NCBI GenBank assembly: GCA_963677085.2
Contig: CAXXFH010000002.1
Location: 62,001 to 126,000, forward strand
DNA length: 64,000 nt
Reading direction: 5' to 3'
From: G963677085 sp963677085
GTDB lineage: Bacteria > Planctomycetota > Planctomycetia > Pirellulales > Thermoguttaceae
The translations under genes were made by a program, and so were the position numbers. The notes beneath the pieces were generated by a model. The model searched no databases. It saw nothing but the letters and a program-made list of their open reading frames with translations, and was not told the DNA's origin. Shown here one piece after another: positions 18,709 through 26,931 of the stretch. The first letter of the stretch is position 1. Each line of letters opens with the position of its first letter.

Positions 18709-19578
18709 TTACGCAGCCGACTCTTGGCGCCGACGCGACTTGGTCGTTGCGGTTTTCTTATTATCCAGTTCTTCGGCCGAGATGATGTTGACGACCTCTT
18801 GCCCCAGGGCGTCGATGTCGATGATCAACCGATCGACTCGGCTCACGAAGAACAGGTAGAAAATTAGTGCGGGAATGGCCACCGTGAGTCCGCCGGCGGT
18901 GGTTAATAGGGCCTCGCTGATACCCTTGGCCAACAGTTCGGGACGTCCCAAGGCGTCGGCGGTGGCGATGTTGTTGAACGCGCGGATCATGCCGACCACC
19001 GTACCGAGCAGACCAAGCAAGGGCGACACAGTGGCCACGCCGTTGATTACTCGCAAGTAGCGACGCAACCCGTTGGTTGCCCGTTCTCCCGAGTCGATAA
19101 CGGCCTGTTCGACTTCGACGGCCGGGCGTCCCCACTTGCGCACGGCACCCGCGAAGACGTCGGCCACGGGGCTTCCGTTATCCTGGCAGAGTTGCAGGGC
19201 CGTGTCGCGGTCCAACTCGCCGTCGCGAAGTTGTTTCATGAATCGTTTGACAAACGGTCCTGGGATAACCCGCCCGCGACGCAAGCTGATGGCCCTTTCG
19301 AAGACGAAGGCCAAGAGGATCAGTGAGCAGGCGGCGATGGGAATCATCAGCGGCCCGCCGTCTTGGATGATGGTCCACAGGTCGCGCATCGGGATCGGTT
19401 CTTCGGCCGAGACGGGCGCGGCCTTGGCTGGCCCTTGCGGTGCGAGCGATTCGGACGAAGCCTCCGTTGCTTGCTGCTGGGCCCCCGCCCGATTGGCACT
19501 CAGGTGCGTTCCGGCAAATAGTCCTATCACCACCAGGCCGGCTATCCAAGGCGACAACTTCGTAATACGCATATTCAT
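18709..19578 (-). CDS. exbB: ExbB/TolQ/MotA family proton channel protein
   Basis: The 289-residue protein begins MNMRITKLSPWIAGLVVIGL with a signal-peptide-like segment, a feature of the longer ExbB forms. A membrane helix follows (MIPIAACSLILLAFVFERAI), then the conserved MotA/TolQ/ExbB domain with VINGVATVSPLLGLLGTVVGM and GISEALLTTAGGLTVAIPALIFYLFF. It forms the inner-membrane stator with ExbD. The start at 19578 has a GGAG site nine bases upstream; longer forms lack one. It is followed by exbD after 136 bases containing the 22-bp inverted repeat. Confidence 0.93.
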   Translation of the reverse strand: MNMRITKLSPWIAGLVVIGLFAGTHLSANRAGAQQQATEASSESLAPQGPAKAAPVSAEEPIPMRDLWTIIQDGGPLMIPIAACSLILLAFVFERAISLRRGRVIPGPFVKRFMKQLRDGELDRDTALQLCQDNGSPVADVFAGAVRKWGRPAVEVEQAVIDSGERATNGLRRYLRVINGVATVSPLLGLLGTVVGMIRAFNNIATADALGRPELLAKGISEALLTTAGGLTVAIPALIFYLFFVSRVDRLIIDIDALGQEVVNIISAEELDNKKTATTKSRRRQESAA

Positions 19579-20176
19579 TTCTGATAACTCCGTGCCGAGA
19601 TTCCGACCGAACGGACTCAGGACGTTAGCACTGGGCGCAAGACGATGATATCTCACGCGATAAACATTCTCGTTTCCGGTATCGTTTTGTGAAACGACAC
19701 AATGCCGCATTGCGCAAGCAACCGAGCTTTGGTTGGGCGCGCTCGTTCCACAGGCAAAGCAGGATCCTCTCGCTCGTGTGCGGCGTGTCTGAAGCCAAGA
19801 GATGCAGGCCAGGATGCGGAAGTGTTCAGCCTCAACACGAGCGGCAATCGAATCGTTTTGTGGGCAAGCCTTAAGACGCAGTGACGGCCTAGTGTTCTGA
19901 CAACTCAACGGTTATTGATGCCTGCATTAACAATGATTGCTTCGGAAAGCCGAACGCCTGGAAATCCAGGCTCCCGTTGGTCGCCTTCCGCTCGTTGGCT
20001 ATGCAGGCCTCAATTGAAGTGCCATGCCCGCGATTGCACGGGCATGTTTGCCAAAACAATACTCTCGCCGTACTTTGCCCAGGTTAAACCAATGCCGTTG
20101 TCGGCGCGGTCGTGCCCGCTGGGTCGAGGACCCTGCCTCGTTAGTTTCTTCGTATTCTATACAGCCCGAGGCCCAG
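19579..20176. other. Intergenic region holding a 103-bp element
   Basis: The 598 bases between exbB and the TPR gene should contain the exbB promoter. The only recognised content is copy 1 of the 103-bp repeat at 19913-20015. Other short frames are not supported. Confidence 0.5.
19913..20015 (+). repeat. 103-bp element with terminal inverted repeats, copy 1
   Basis: One of four equal-length copies (others at 41600, 43145, 53350), all in the same orientation. The left end TATTGATGCCTGCAT and right end ATGCAGGCCTCAATT are inverted repeats matching at 13 of 15 positions. An internal palindrome CCTGGAAATCCAGG is also present. It looks like a non-autonomous mobile element. Confidence 0.85.
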
Positions 20177-23100
20177 TCAATTTGGATCAACGGAAAATTC
20201 TCTCGCCGCCGCCCGCTGTTCTGGGGGTTGCTTGAGTATCCGGCTGGCCTCCTCCGCAAACGGGGTTTTGGGGTAGTCGTGCAAAAGCTGAGCGTAGAGC
20301 TTCGAGGCTTGCTGCCACTCGCCGAGTTTCTCGTGACACTTGCCCGCCTGCAACAACGCGGCCGCTTGCCAGGTGGGGTAGGCGTAAAGGATCTTCAGCT
20401 TGAGAAACTCGCGAACGGCCGCTTCGAAGTTTTTCTGGTGCATGTACGACTCGCCGATCATCCATTGGGCCATGGCCGCCGTTTCGGTTTTGGCGCCGCC
20501 GGGCGAACGGATCACTCGCTGATAGGCATCGCGGGCGGCCTGAAAATCGGCCCGATTGGCCAGACAACGCCCCAGCAGGTAGTCCACCTCGAATTGCAGC
20601 TCGAAGTCGGGGAAGTCGTGCTCGATCTGCTTGGCCAAGGCATAGGCCTGATTCCATCGTTTCAAATGAGCCAGGGCTTGAGCCTGGCGCAACGCGATAT
20701 TGGCCAGCCACGGCTCTTTCTGGCCCTGTGTGTCCTGCAACAGCTTGGCGAAACGTCGTTCGGCCGCCTCGAAGTCGTTCTGATTGAAGACGGCTTCGGC
20801 GATCCAATATTCGACCACCAGCCGGCGCTCGGTCTCGGGGAATTTGTTGAGAAGCTTGCCGAAGGTGTCTTGCACTGCAGCCCATTTCTCGCGGGCGATC
20901 GCAATGCGCCCTTGAAGCCACAGAGCGTTTTCGCGACTTCGTGGATCGTCTTTTTGGGCGTCGTCTTTCGGGGCAAGAATGTCGTCGATCAGCTTTTCGG
21001 CCTGGTTGTATTGTTTGGCCGCAAAATCCCGTTCGGCCAACTGGATCGTGGCGTCGCCAAAGTACCGACTCTTGGGAAACTCCTGGCGGATTCGCTGGAA
21101 CTGCTGGACGGCTTCCTGCGGCTTATTTAGTTCGTCGAGCACCCAGGCCCACTCGTAAAGCACGGCGTCGAGCTTGTCGAATTTGGGATACTTTTCGGCA
21201 AGTTGCTGATACAGGGCGGCCGCCTCGCGATCCTGCTCAAGCCGATCGCGAAGCCGGGCGGCTGCCAATAAGGCCTGTGGATGTTGCGTGCTGGTAGGAT
21301 ACTTGTCGATCACCCGGTCGTACATGACCAGTGCCTGATCGTGCTGGCCTTTCTGATCGAGAATCTGTCCTCGCACCCAAGCGGCTTCCGCTGCCAGGTC
21401 GTCAGGCGGATCGGTCGCGAGCAGTTGCTCGAAGGTGGCAGCCGCTTCGTCGAACTTTTGGGCCTTGAACTGACTCCACCCCAAGCCCGAGAAGCCTTTC
21501 CAGCGATTCTCTTTCGACTGCGTATCGCTCTTGAGGTATTCGAATAGCTCGGCCGCCCATTGGGTGTCTTTTGCTGCATACGCCGCTTCGGCCAAGTGTT
21601 CGGTCAATGGCCCTAACAGCTCGTTGCCCGGGAATTTTTCGGCCAGATGCCGGTAAATGGCCTTGGCCTTGTCGAGTTCACCCCCGAGGGCATAACAGAT
21701 GGCCAATTCACTGAGGGCCTTTACCGCCAACTCTCCCTTCGGTTTGTCCTTCAACAGCGTGTTGAGCGGTTCGACGGCGGCATCGTAGCGCTTCATCGCC
21801 CGAAGCACGGCTCCCTGCGAGAGCAGCGCGTCGTTTCTCAACTCGCCCTTGGCACTGTCAGTGACAGGCAGGAGCAAGGCCAAGGCATCGTCGTAACGCT
21901 TAAGGCCCTCGTAGGCTCGAGCAAGCAGGTAGCGATCTTCCAGACCGCGTTGGTCGTGTAGCCCAACCTGCACGAGCGGTTCGAGCAGCTTTGCCGCAGC
22001 ATCGTATTTCTGCCGCGCCAGCAACGATTGCGCGACGGCCCGATCGAGATTGGCCGTCAAAGGGCTGCCCGAGCAACGGCGCCGAAACTCCTCGGCCGCC
22101 CGATCGAGCGTGTCGTGATCGGCCAATTCCAGCGCGGCTTGAACCTTAGCCAGCAAGGCGTCGTCGAACCAAGTGTCATCCGGTTCAGCAGCCGTGATCA
22201 TCCGATCGAGTTCGGCAATGGCCGCTTTCGGATTCCCGGCACGCAACAGGGCGTCGCCGGCGTGGTACCGCATGGCCGAGACCGACGAATGCTTCGGCCC
22301 GGCCACGGCCGCCGCCGCGAGCGTCTTTGCGGCGGCCGGATAATCGCCTCCGAGCTTCTGTGCCATTCCTAGCCAGTACTGTGCGTCGACGCCAATCTTC
22401 GGATCGTCGACCACACTGCGAAAGATTGGTTTGGCTTCGTCCAGACGTCCCAGTTTCATCAAGGCCCAACCGTGTCCCAGTCGGGCACTCGGTATCCAAG
22501 GGCTTTGGGGACGCTGTTTCTCGAAGTCGGTGAAGGTGGCTACCGCCTGCGCATATTTCCCCATGGCATATTGCAGGCTGCCCAGGTGAAAATGTGCATC
22601 GTCGGCCCAACGGCTGGTCGTCTTTTGGGCCACCGTGCCATAGTATCGCTCGGCTTCGTCGTTCTTGCCCAAGCGTTCGAACGCCCGGGCAAGGCCGAAC
22701 TCGCAGTCATCCAGCAGCGGCCCGTCGGGAAAACGTTGCAACGCTTCTTGGAAGTACTTGATCGCCGCCGTCGGATCGTCGCGAGCCAAGGCCAAATCAC
22801 CCAGGTAGGGCAGCACGTAGGCGCTCAACGGATCGTCGGAATAACGCTGTCGAAACAACTCGAGCTGATGACGCGCTCGCTTGTTGTCCTTCGTCATGTA
22901 GGCGGTTTCGCCTGCTCGATACAAAGCCGGCCGGGCAAACTTGCCCTTCGGATCGCGCTCAAGATACTCCTGGAAATACTTGGCGGCCTTGGCCTTGTCG
23001 CCCGTCTGCAGAAGTGCTTCGCCCAGCAGGAAGAGACTCTGATTTGCCCGCGGGTGGTTGGGATACTTCTCAAGGAAGGCCTGGAACTCCTCCGCGGCGA

Positions 23101-23335
23101 ACTTCCAACGCTGCTCGGCGTAGTGCCCAGCGGCGACCGCATATTGGTCGTTGGCGTCGTCGGCTCGTGACGTATTGGGCACGGCGATCGCGGCCAGGGC
23201 AAACAGTAGCACCGGCAGCCAGGGTCTGACGACAAAACGGCCACCGACAGAACGGCAGACAGCAGACCAGCCGGAAAGCCTGGGCAGCTCACCTTTGTGC
23301 CGCAACGGTTCCCTTGACACACACACGCGAAGCAC
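20177..23335 (-). CDS. Large exported tetratricopeptide-repeat protein
   Basis: The product of about 1052 residues has a signal-type hydrophobic stretch (RPWLPVLLFALAAIAVP) after a long N-terminal region. From residue 60 to the end there are many TPR units, including YPNHPRANQSLFLLGEALLQTGDKAKA-type helices with the YFQE and FPxS spacing of outer-membrane assembly and tol-pal CpoB-like proteins. No enzymatic motif is present. The start is uncertain: GTG codons at 23335 and 23326 both fit, and a GGGAGG site suits the second better. It lies upstream of exbB-exbD-TonB-like on the same strand, as expected for a periplasmic scaffold of the same machine. Confidence 0.85.
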   Translation of the reverse strand: MLRVCVSREPLRHKGELPRLSGWSAVCRSVGGRFVVRPWLPVLLFALAAIAVPNTSRADDANDQYAVAAGHYAEQRWKFAAEEFQAFLEKYPNHPRANQSLFLLGEALLQTGDKAKAAKYFQEYLERDPKGKFARPALYRAGETAYMTKDNKRARHQLELFRQRYSDDPLSAYVLPYLGDLALARDDPTAAIKYFQEALQRFPDGPLLDDCEFGLARAFERLGKNDEAERYYGTVAQKTTSRWADDAHFHLGSLQYAMGKYAQAVATFTDFEKQRPQSPWIPSARLGHGWALMKLGRLDEAKPIFRSVVDDPKIGVDAQYWLGMAQKLGGDYPAAAKTLAAAAVAGPKHSSVSAMRYHAGDALLRAGNPKAAIAELDRMITAAEPDDTWFDDALLAKVQAALELADHDTLDRAAEEFRRRCSGSPLTANLDRAVAQSLLARQKYDAAAKLLEPLVQVGLHDQRGLEDRYLLARAYEGLKRYDDALALLLPVTDSAKGELRNDALLSQGAVLRAMKRYDAAVEPLNTLLKDKPKGELAVKALSELAICYALGGELDKAKAIYRHLAEKFPGNELLGPLTEHLAEAAYAAKDTQWAAELFEYLKSDTQSKENRWKGFSGLGWSQFKAQKFDEAAATFEQLLATDPPDDLAAEAAWVRGQILDQKGQHDQALVMYDRVIDKYPTSTQHPQALLAAARLRDRLEQDREAAALYQQLAEKYPKFDKLDAVLYEWAWVLDELNKPQEAVQQFQRIRQEFPKSRYFGDATIQLAERDFAAKQYNQAEKLIDDILAPKDDAQKDDPRSRENALWLQGRIAIAREKWAAVQDTFGKLLNKFPETERRLVVEYWIAEAVFNQNDFEAAERRFAKLLQDTQGQKEPWLANIALRQAQALAHLKRWNQAYALAKQIEHDFPDFELQFEVDYLLGRCLANRADFQAARDAYQRVIRSPGGAKTETAAMAQWMIGESYMHQKNFEAAVREFLKLKILYAYPTWQAAALLQAGKCHEKLGEWQQASKLYAQLLHDYPKTPFAEEASRILKQPPEQRAAAREFSVDPN

Positions 23336-23606
23336 CTCCCGCGTCCTCAGTTTCCAGAAAAGCTCCTTCGCTGCCGACTCCTGGTGCCATGCGAATATCG
23401 TACCTTCACAGCCCGATGCGTGGCAAGCTCATCGCGACACCTGGGCCGCTAACGAAACCCGTGCCACGGCACCCCGACCAACAGAAACCCCCAGTGACTG
23501 CGCGAACAGGGCAACCACTGGGGGATATTCGTCGTATTTTAACCAACCTTGCCGCCGAGGCCCGTTCGACAGGCCACCAAGCCGATGGATCCGTCGCGGC
23601 CAGCAC

Positions 23607-24179
23607 TTAGAAGCCGCTGCCCGGGCCACCCTCGACGTTGCCGACCATATGAAGGTGGTCGTGGTCGATGTAGACCACTTCGCGAGTATCCTCATCGGTC
23701 ACGGTGTACGGAATCGGCCAGCCAACGCGAGTCGTTTCCGAGTAGTAGATCGTGCACTTATAGTGGGCGTGGTGGAGTTGGGCCGGCCCGATCATCGGAT
23801 ACGCCCGCGGCGGATCCACGTAATCGGAGATCGGCTCGATCACCATTCGCACATTGTTTCGCTGAATTTCGTGCAGGAAGGGCAAGCCCCCCTCGACTCC
23901 ACGAGCCTTCTCCAACGCCTGCATCACTTCATCTTCCGAAGGCGGATCCAAGGCAACCGCCGGCCCTCCGGCCGTAATCGGTCCCAAAATCGGCACTCGA
24001 TCGTACCGTTCATGATTCCAGGCATCGTCTTCCTGGCAGTCCTGGAAGTAGGGCGACATGGGGATCGGGTAACTCAGGATACCCAAAGTCGGGCCCCAGT
24101 GAGTGGTGCAGCCGGTATTGACCACCAGCGACAACATCACCGTAAGAAAAGCGAAAGCAGAAATGGCTCTGGTGGACAT
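23607..24179 (-). CDS. Putative lipoprotein of unknown function
   Basis: The 190-residue product starts MSTRAISAFAFLTVMLSLVV and reaches a cysteine at residue 24 in the context NTGC, an atypical lipobox. The mature part is rich in aromatic and histidine residues, with motifs such as HHAHYKCTIYYSET and VVYIDHDHLHMVGN near the C-terminus. The second resembles metal-binding histidine clusters, but this is only visual. The start at 24179 follows a GGGGGA ribosome site; a longer frame to 24257 has no signal. No known domain was recognised. It has its own transcription unit between the TPR and BON genes, all on the minus strand. Confidence 0.72.
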   Translation of the reverse strand: MSTRAISAFAFLTVMLSLVVNTGCTTHWGPTLGILSYPIPMSPYFQDCQEDDAWNHERYDRVPILGPITAGGPAVALDPPSEDEVMQALEKARGVEGGLPFLHEIQRNNVRMVIEPISDYVDPPRAYPMIGPAQLHHAHYKCTIYYSETTRVGWPIPYTVTDEDTREVVYIDHDHLHMVGNVEGGPGSGF

Positions 24180-24582
24180 CCGTGATTCCCCCAACAATCC
24201 TCTGATATGGAAAGTGCAAAAACCGCAGTCAAGCGTCCGCTCCCATGGCGACGCCACCCGAGGACGACGCGGCTTCTGAAACGGCGGTCTCGACCCCGAC
24301 CGTAGTTATCAGTAGTTATCGTGTGAAACTGCGCCAAACTTGCGGGATTTTCTAGTCATATCAGTCGAATCAATTTTTTCGGGGGGGTAGAGGTTGGGGA
24401 CGCAAGGCAGGGGGCGGAGGACTAGAAATGCTGCTGCCTCCCATCTGGCCACTACCGTCTCCCGCGGATCGCGGTCGAGGGTAGCCAGTGCCGCCTTCGC
24501 CCTAGTCCCGTCGTCTATCAAGAAACAACAAAGCCCCCGCAACATTCTGCTGCGGGGGCTCGCTGGGTCGAAACGCGTGATT
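24180..24582. other. Intergenic region with terminator
   Basis: The 403 bases between the lipoprotein start and the BON gene stop contain the terminator at 24532-24560. The rest should include the lipoprotein promoter. No further gene was seen. Confidence 0.5.
24532..24560 (-). terminator. Rho-independent terminator of the BON gene
   Basis: AGCCCCCGCA pairs perfectly with TGCGGGGGCT around a 9-base loop, 22 bases after the BON gene stop. On the minus strand it is followed by TTGTTGTTTCTTG. Confidence 0.88.
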
Positions 24583-25473
24583 CTAGCGGCAACTCTGCCA
24601 GCACGGCGTGTTCTTGAAGTCGAGGTGCCACCAGCCATCGTCCCACTCCAAGGTCACCTTCCGCCAGCCAAGCGGCACTTGCGGATAGGGATAGAAGGGG
24701 CCGATGTAGGGCCAGGCCGTTGGTGAGTATTGCCGTGGATAGGTTACCGCGGCGTAGTTCGGATACGCGGCATAGCTCGGCCAAGCGTAGTTGGGCATGT
24801 GCGGCTGGTCGTAACGCATCGGAGCCACGGCACCACCGGCACCCGCCACGTAGGCCGGGACTGGACCGCCGGCCGCTTGGGCCGTCGGCATGTCGCACGG
24901 CTGCTGCTGCAGATAGGCTACCGGAAGCGGACGAGATGCCGTTCGCGGCGACGCGGCTTGCGGCTGGCGACGCATCATTGCTTTGGTCTGCACGGGCCGA
25001 GGCTGCTCTTCAACCGCCGCAACCTGCTGGGTATGGGTTCGCTGGAACGATTCCGGCAGGGCTTCCGCCCGTTTGACAGGTGACTTTGGTGTGCGAGCCG
25101 ACTGGGCGAACAGGGCACGCGTCTTCTGTGGATAACTGAGCTTCGCCGGAGCCTCTGTTACCTCGGGCGATTCCGTGGATTCGGTGGATTCGGTTGCCGA
25201 GGTGATTTCCAGGTTGTTGATTACCCGGGTAACGCCTGGCGTCTGAAACACCAGTCGCAATGCAGTGCTCATCTGCTTTTGGCTTTCCACGGTTCCCTTT
25301 AGCCAAGCCGTGCCTTCCTGGAACTTCACGCCGATGCGGTAGTTTTCCATTTGGCCGCTGTCACGCAAGGCCTGGGCAATCTCGTTGGCCACCTCCTGGT
25401 TGCCCGCCATCGCGAGCAAAGGCACCATCGCTGTGGTTGCGGCGACCACCATACCTGTGAACAAACGTCGCAT
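24583..25473 (-). CDS. BON-domain exported protein
   Basis: The 296-residue product has a signal peptide ending at AMA (about residue 23) and then one BON domain (about 25-95: EIAQALRDSGQMENYRIGVKF, WLKGTVES, GVTRVINNLEI). BON domains bind membranes or phospholipid and occur in envelope-stress proteins such as OsmY. The remainder is low-complexity, rich in proline, glutamine, tyrosine and alanine, ending in WPYIGPFYPYPQVPLGWRKV and a short cysteine-containing tail (CWQSC). A GAGGAGGG ribosome site supports the start. Such BON proteins with tyrosine/proline tails recur in Pirellulales; the tail may bind surface polymers. Confidence 0.85.
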   Translation of the reverse strand: MRRLFTGMVVAATTAMVPLLAMAGNQEVANEIAQALRDSGQMENYRIGVKFQEGTAWLKGTVESQKQMSTALRLVFQTPGVTRVINNLEITSATESTESTESPEVTEAPAKLSYPQKTRALFAQSARTPKSPVKRAEALPESFQRTHTQQVAAVEEQPRPVQTKAMMRRQPQAASPRTASRPLPVAYLQQQPCDMPTAQAAGGPVPAYVAGAGGAVAPMRYDQPHMPNYAWPSYAAYPNYAAVTYPRQYSPTAWPYIGPFYPYPQVPLGWRKVTLEWDDGWWHLDFKNTPCWQSCR

Positions 25474-26257
25474 GTTTTCCCTCCTCTAAGGAACCACCCC
25501 GCGGCGATTCACCACCCCAGACCGTTGTTCCGTGCCCTGCTGGACGCGGCAAATGGGTCATTGGCTGTGGTGGCTGGCGTCGAGTGCGAGAAAGATCGCC
25601 GAACCTCGGGGAACCTAACGTCGTGGTTGCTGTGCTACTTCACCTCAGGCCCCGCGAATTGCTCCGCGAGGCTGAGCGACCAAGGAGTGCGGTTTCCGCT
25701 CAGTGCGGGAACACCCATTGGCTGGCGGCCCCGCCGCCTAAGGTTTTAATCAGCAACAACACCGGCCGGAAGCCGAAAGGAGGGACCGTAGCGCGCCCAA
25801 TTCTAGCGCGAACGGCGAATTGCGGTGTTGCCCCCCTTGCAACGCCCGTGTCCGTCGATTGCTGTCTGACTATAGGTTTCGGTTTCTGATTGTGCCGAAA
25901 GGAAGCTTTTTTCAGATTTTGCCGATCTTCGCGGTCGTACCGAAAGTTCTCAGAATGAGTGCTGCGTTGTAAGTCGTTTCTGTGGAATGACTTGCGTGTT
26001 TTGGCTGGATTGGGTGCCCCATTGCGACTACCGGGTGGGATACCACATGTCAGAGTGGCCGACGGGTGAGTGCCGTAACCAGGCTTGGCCCCTCGGCCCA
26101 AAAAGCCGCGACCCTGGGTCGCGCCAGAGGCATCAATCCATCAAGAATTCGGCTGCCTCGCAGCCACGCGATTATCGCGTTCGGTCAACGCTCGACGGGT
26201 GGACCGGCGCATCAGCGGCCGAGCGACGTCGTCGGGGCAGGTCTTCTGCGGTAGCGT
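25474..26257. other. Intergenic region, 784 bases
   Basis: Both strands carry open frames of up to about 200 codons here, but their translations are rich in arginine and serine without ribosome sites, so they are not accepted. A short inverted repeat (CCCGCGAATTGCTCCGCG) lies near 25655. The region upstream of the BON gene should contain its promoter. Confidence 0.4.
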
Positions 26258-26542
26258 TTACGTTATGGCATCCGTTACTTGCCGGGCAGGCCGGAAGTCG
26301 CACACTGCGGTCAGCAGCATCAGAGCGAAGGTGGTGGCGAAGCCCAGCCAGCAGGCCGAGCCCAACACGAGCATTACGGCGGCGGCTCCGCCCACAAACG
26401 TTAGCCACGCGCAGTAGAGCGACTGCAAAGAAGAGCTCAGGCGACACGGGGCGAAAATTCGCACCAGGCCAGCGCAGAAAAGGCCAACGAGCTGGACAAC
26501 CAGGACCAGCCAACAAAATGTCGCCGCTTCGAGAGCAAACAT
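26258..26542 (-). CDS. Small membrane protein of unknown function
   Basis: The 94-residue product is strongly hydrophobic with three predicted membrane helices (about residues 5-28, 42-63 and 64-82) separated by short basic loops, and ends FRPARQVTDAIT. Composition differs from surrounding shadow frames, which are arginine-rich, and third-position G+C is high. A GGAAG site precedes the ATG at moderate distance. No family is recognised. It stands alone on the minus strand between the thioredoxin-fold and BON genes. Confidence 0.55.
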   Translation of the reverse strand: MFALEAATFCWLVLVVQLVGLFCAGLVRIFAPCRLSSSLQSLYCAWLTFVGGAAAVMLVLGSACWLGFATTFALMLLTAVCDFRPARQVTDAIT

Positions 26543-26931
26543 GGGTAAGCGCTTCCGGGGGAGTTCGTGACATCCTTTTCACGACGCCTTGCCAGTGAAG
26601 CAAACCGCGTGCCACGCCAAGGTAACTGCGGGCCCCGTGGCCAGTCGGTGACATAACTTATTGCTGGCAAATAGGTTTCTTGGAATCGTCTTTTTTGGCG
26701 TACCAAATCTCGATGGCAATCATTTCTACTTTTTCGCTAGACGCTGTGTAGAAGTTACAAACTAACACGACCAGCCGCATGGCTGTGGTGCTGGTAAGGA
26801 GGTGGCGCTGGCAAGAAAGGAGAAATGGGGCAACAGGGCTCCTGCCACCCCATCCAATTTCGGAAGTGTTGGGTAACTTTGCGCCGAACAGATTACGAAC
26901 GCATCCGGCTGGCAACGCCGTTTGGATTCGA
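26543..26931. other. Intergenic region
   Basis: The 389 bases after the thioredoxin-fold gene and before the small membrane gene hold no clear hairpin terminator or gene. It must include the promoter of the small membrane gene if that gene is real. Confidence 0.35.

Noticed and set aside
25987..26598. 203-codon plus-strand frame
   Set aside because: Arginine/serine-rich translation, no ribosome site, and antisense to the more protein-like small membrane gene.
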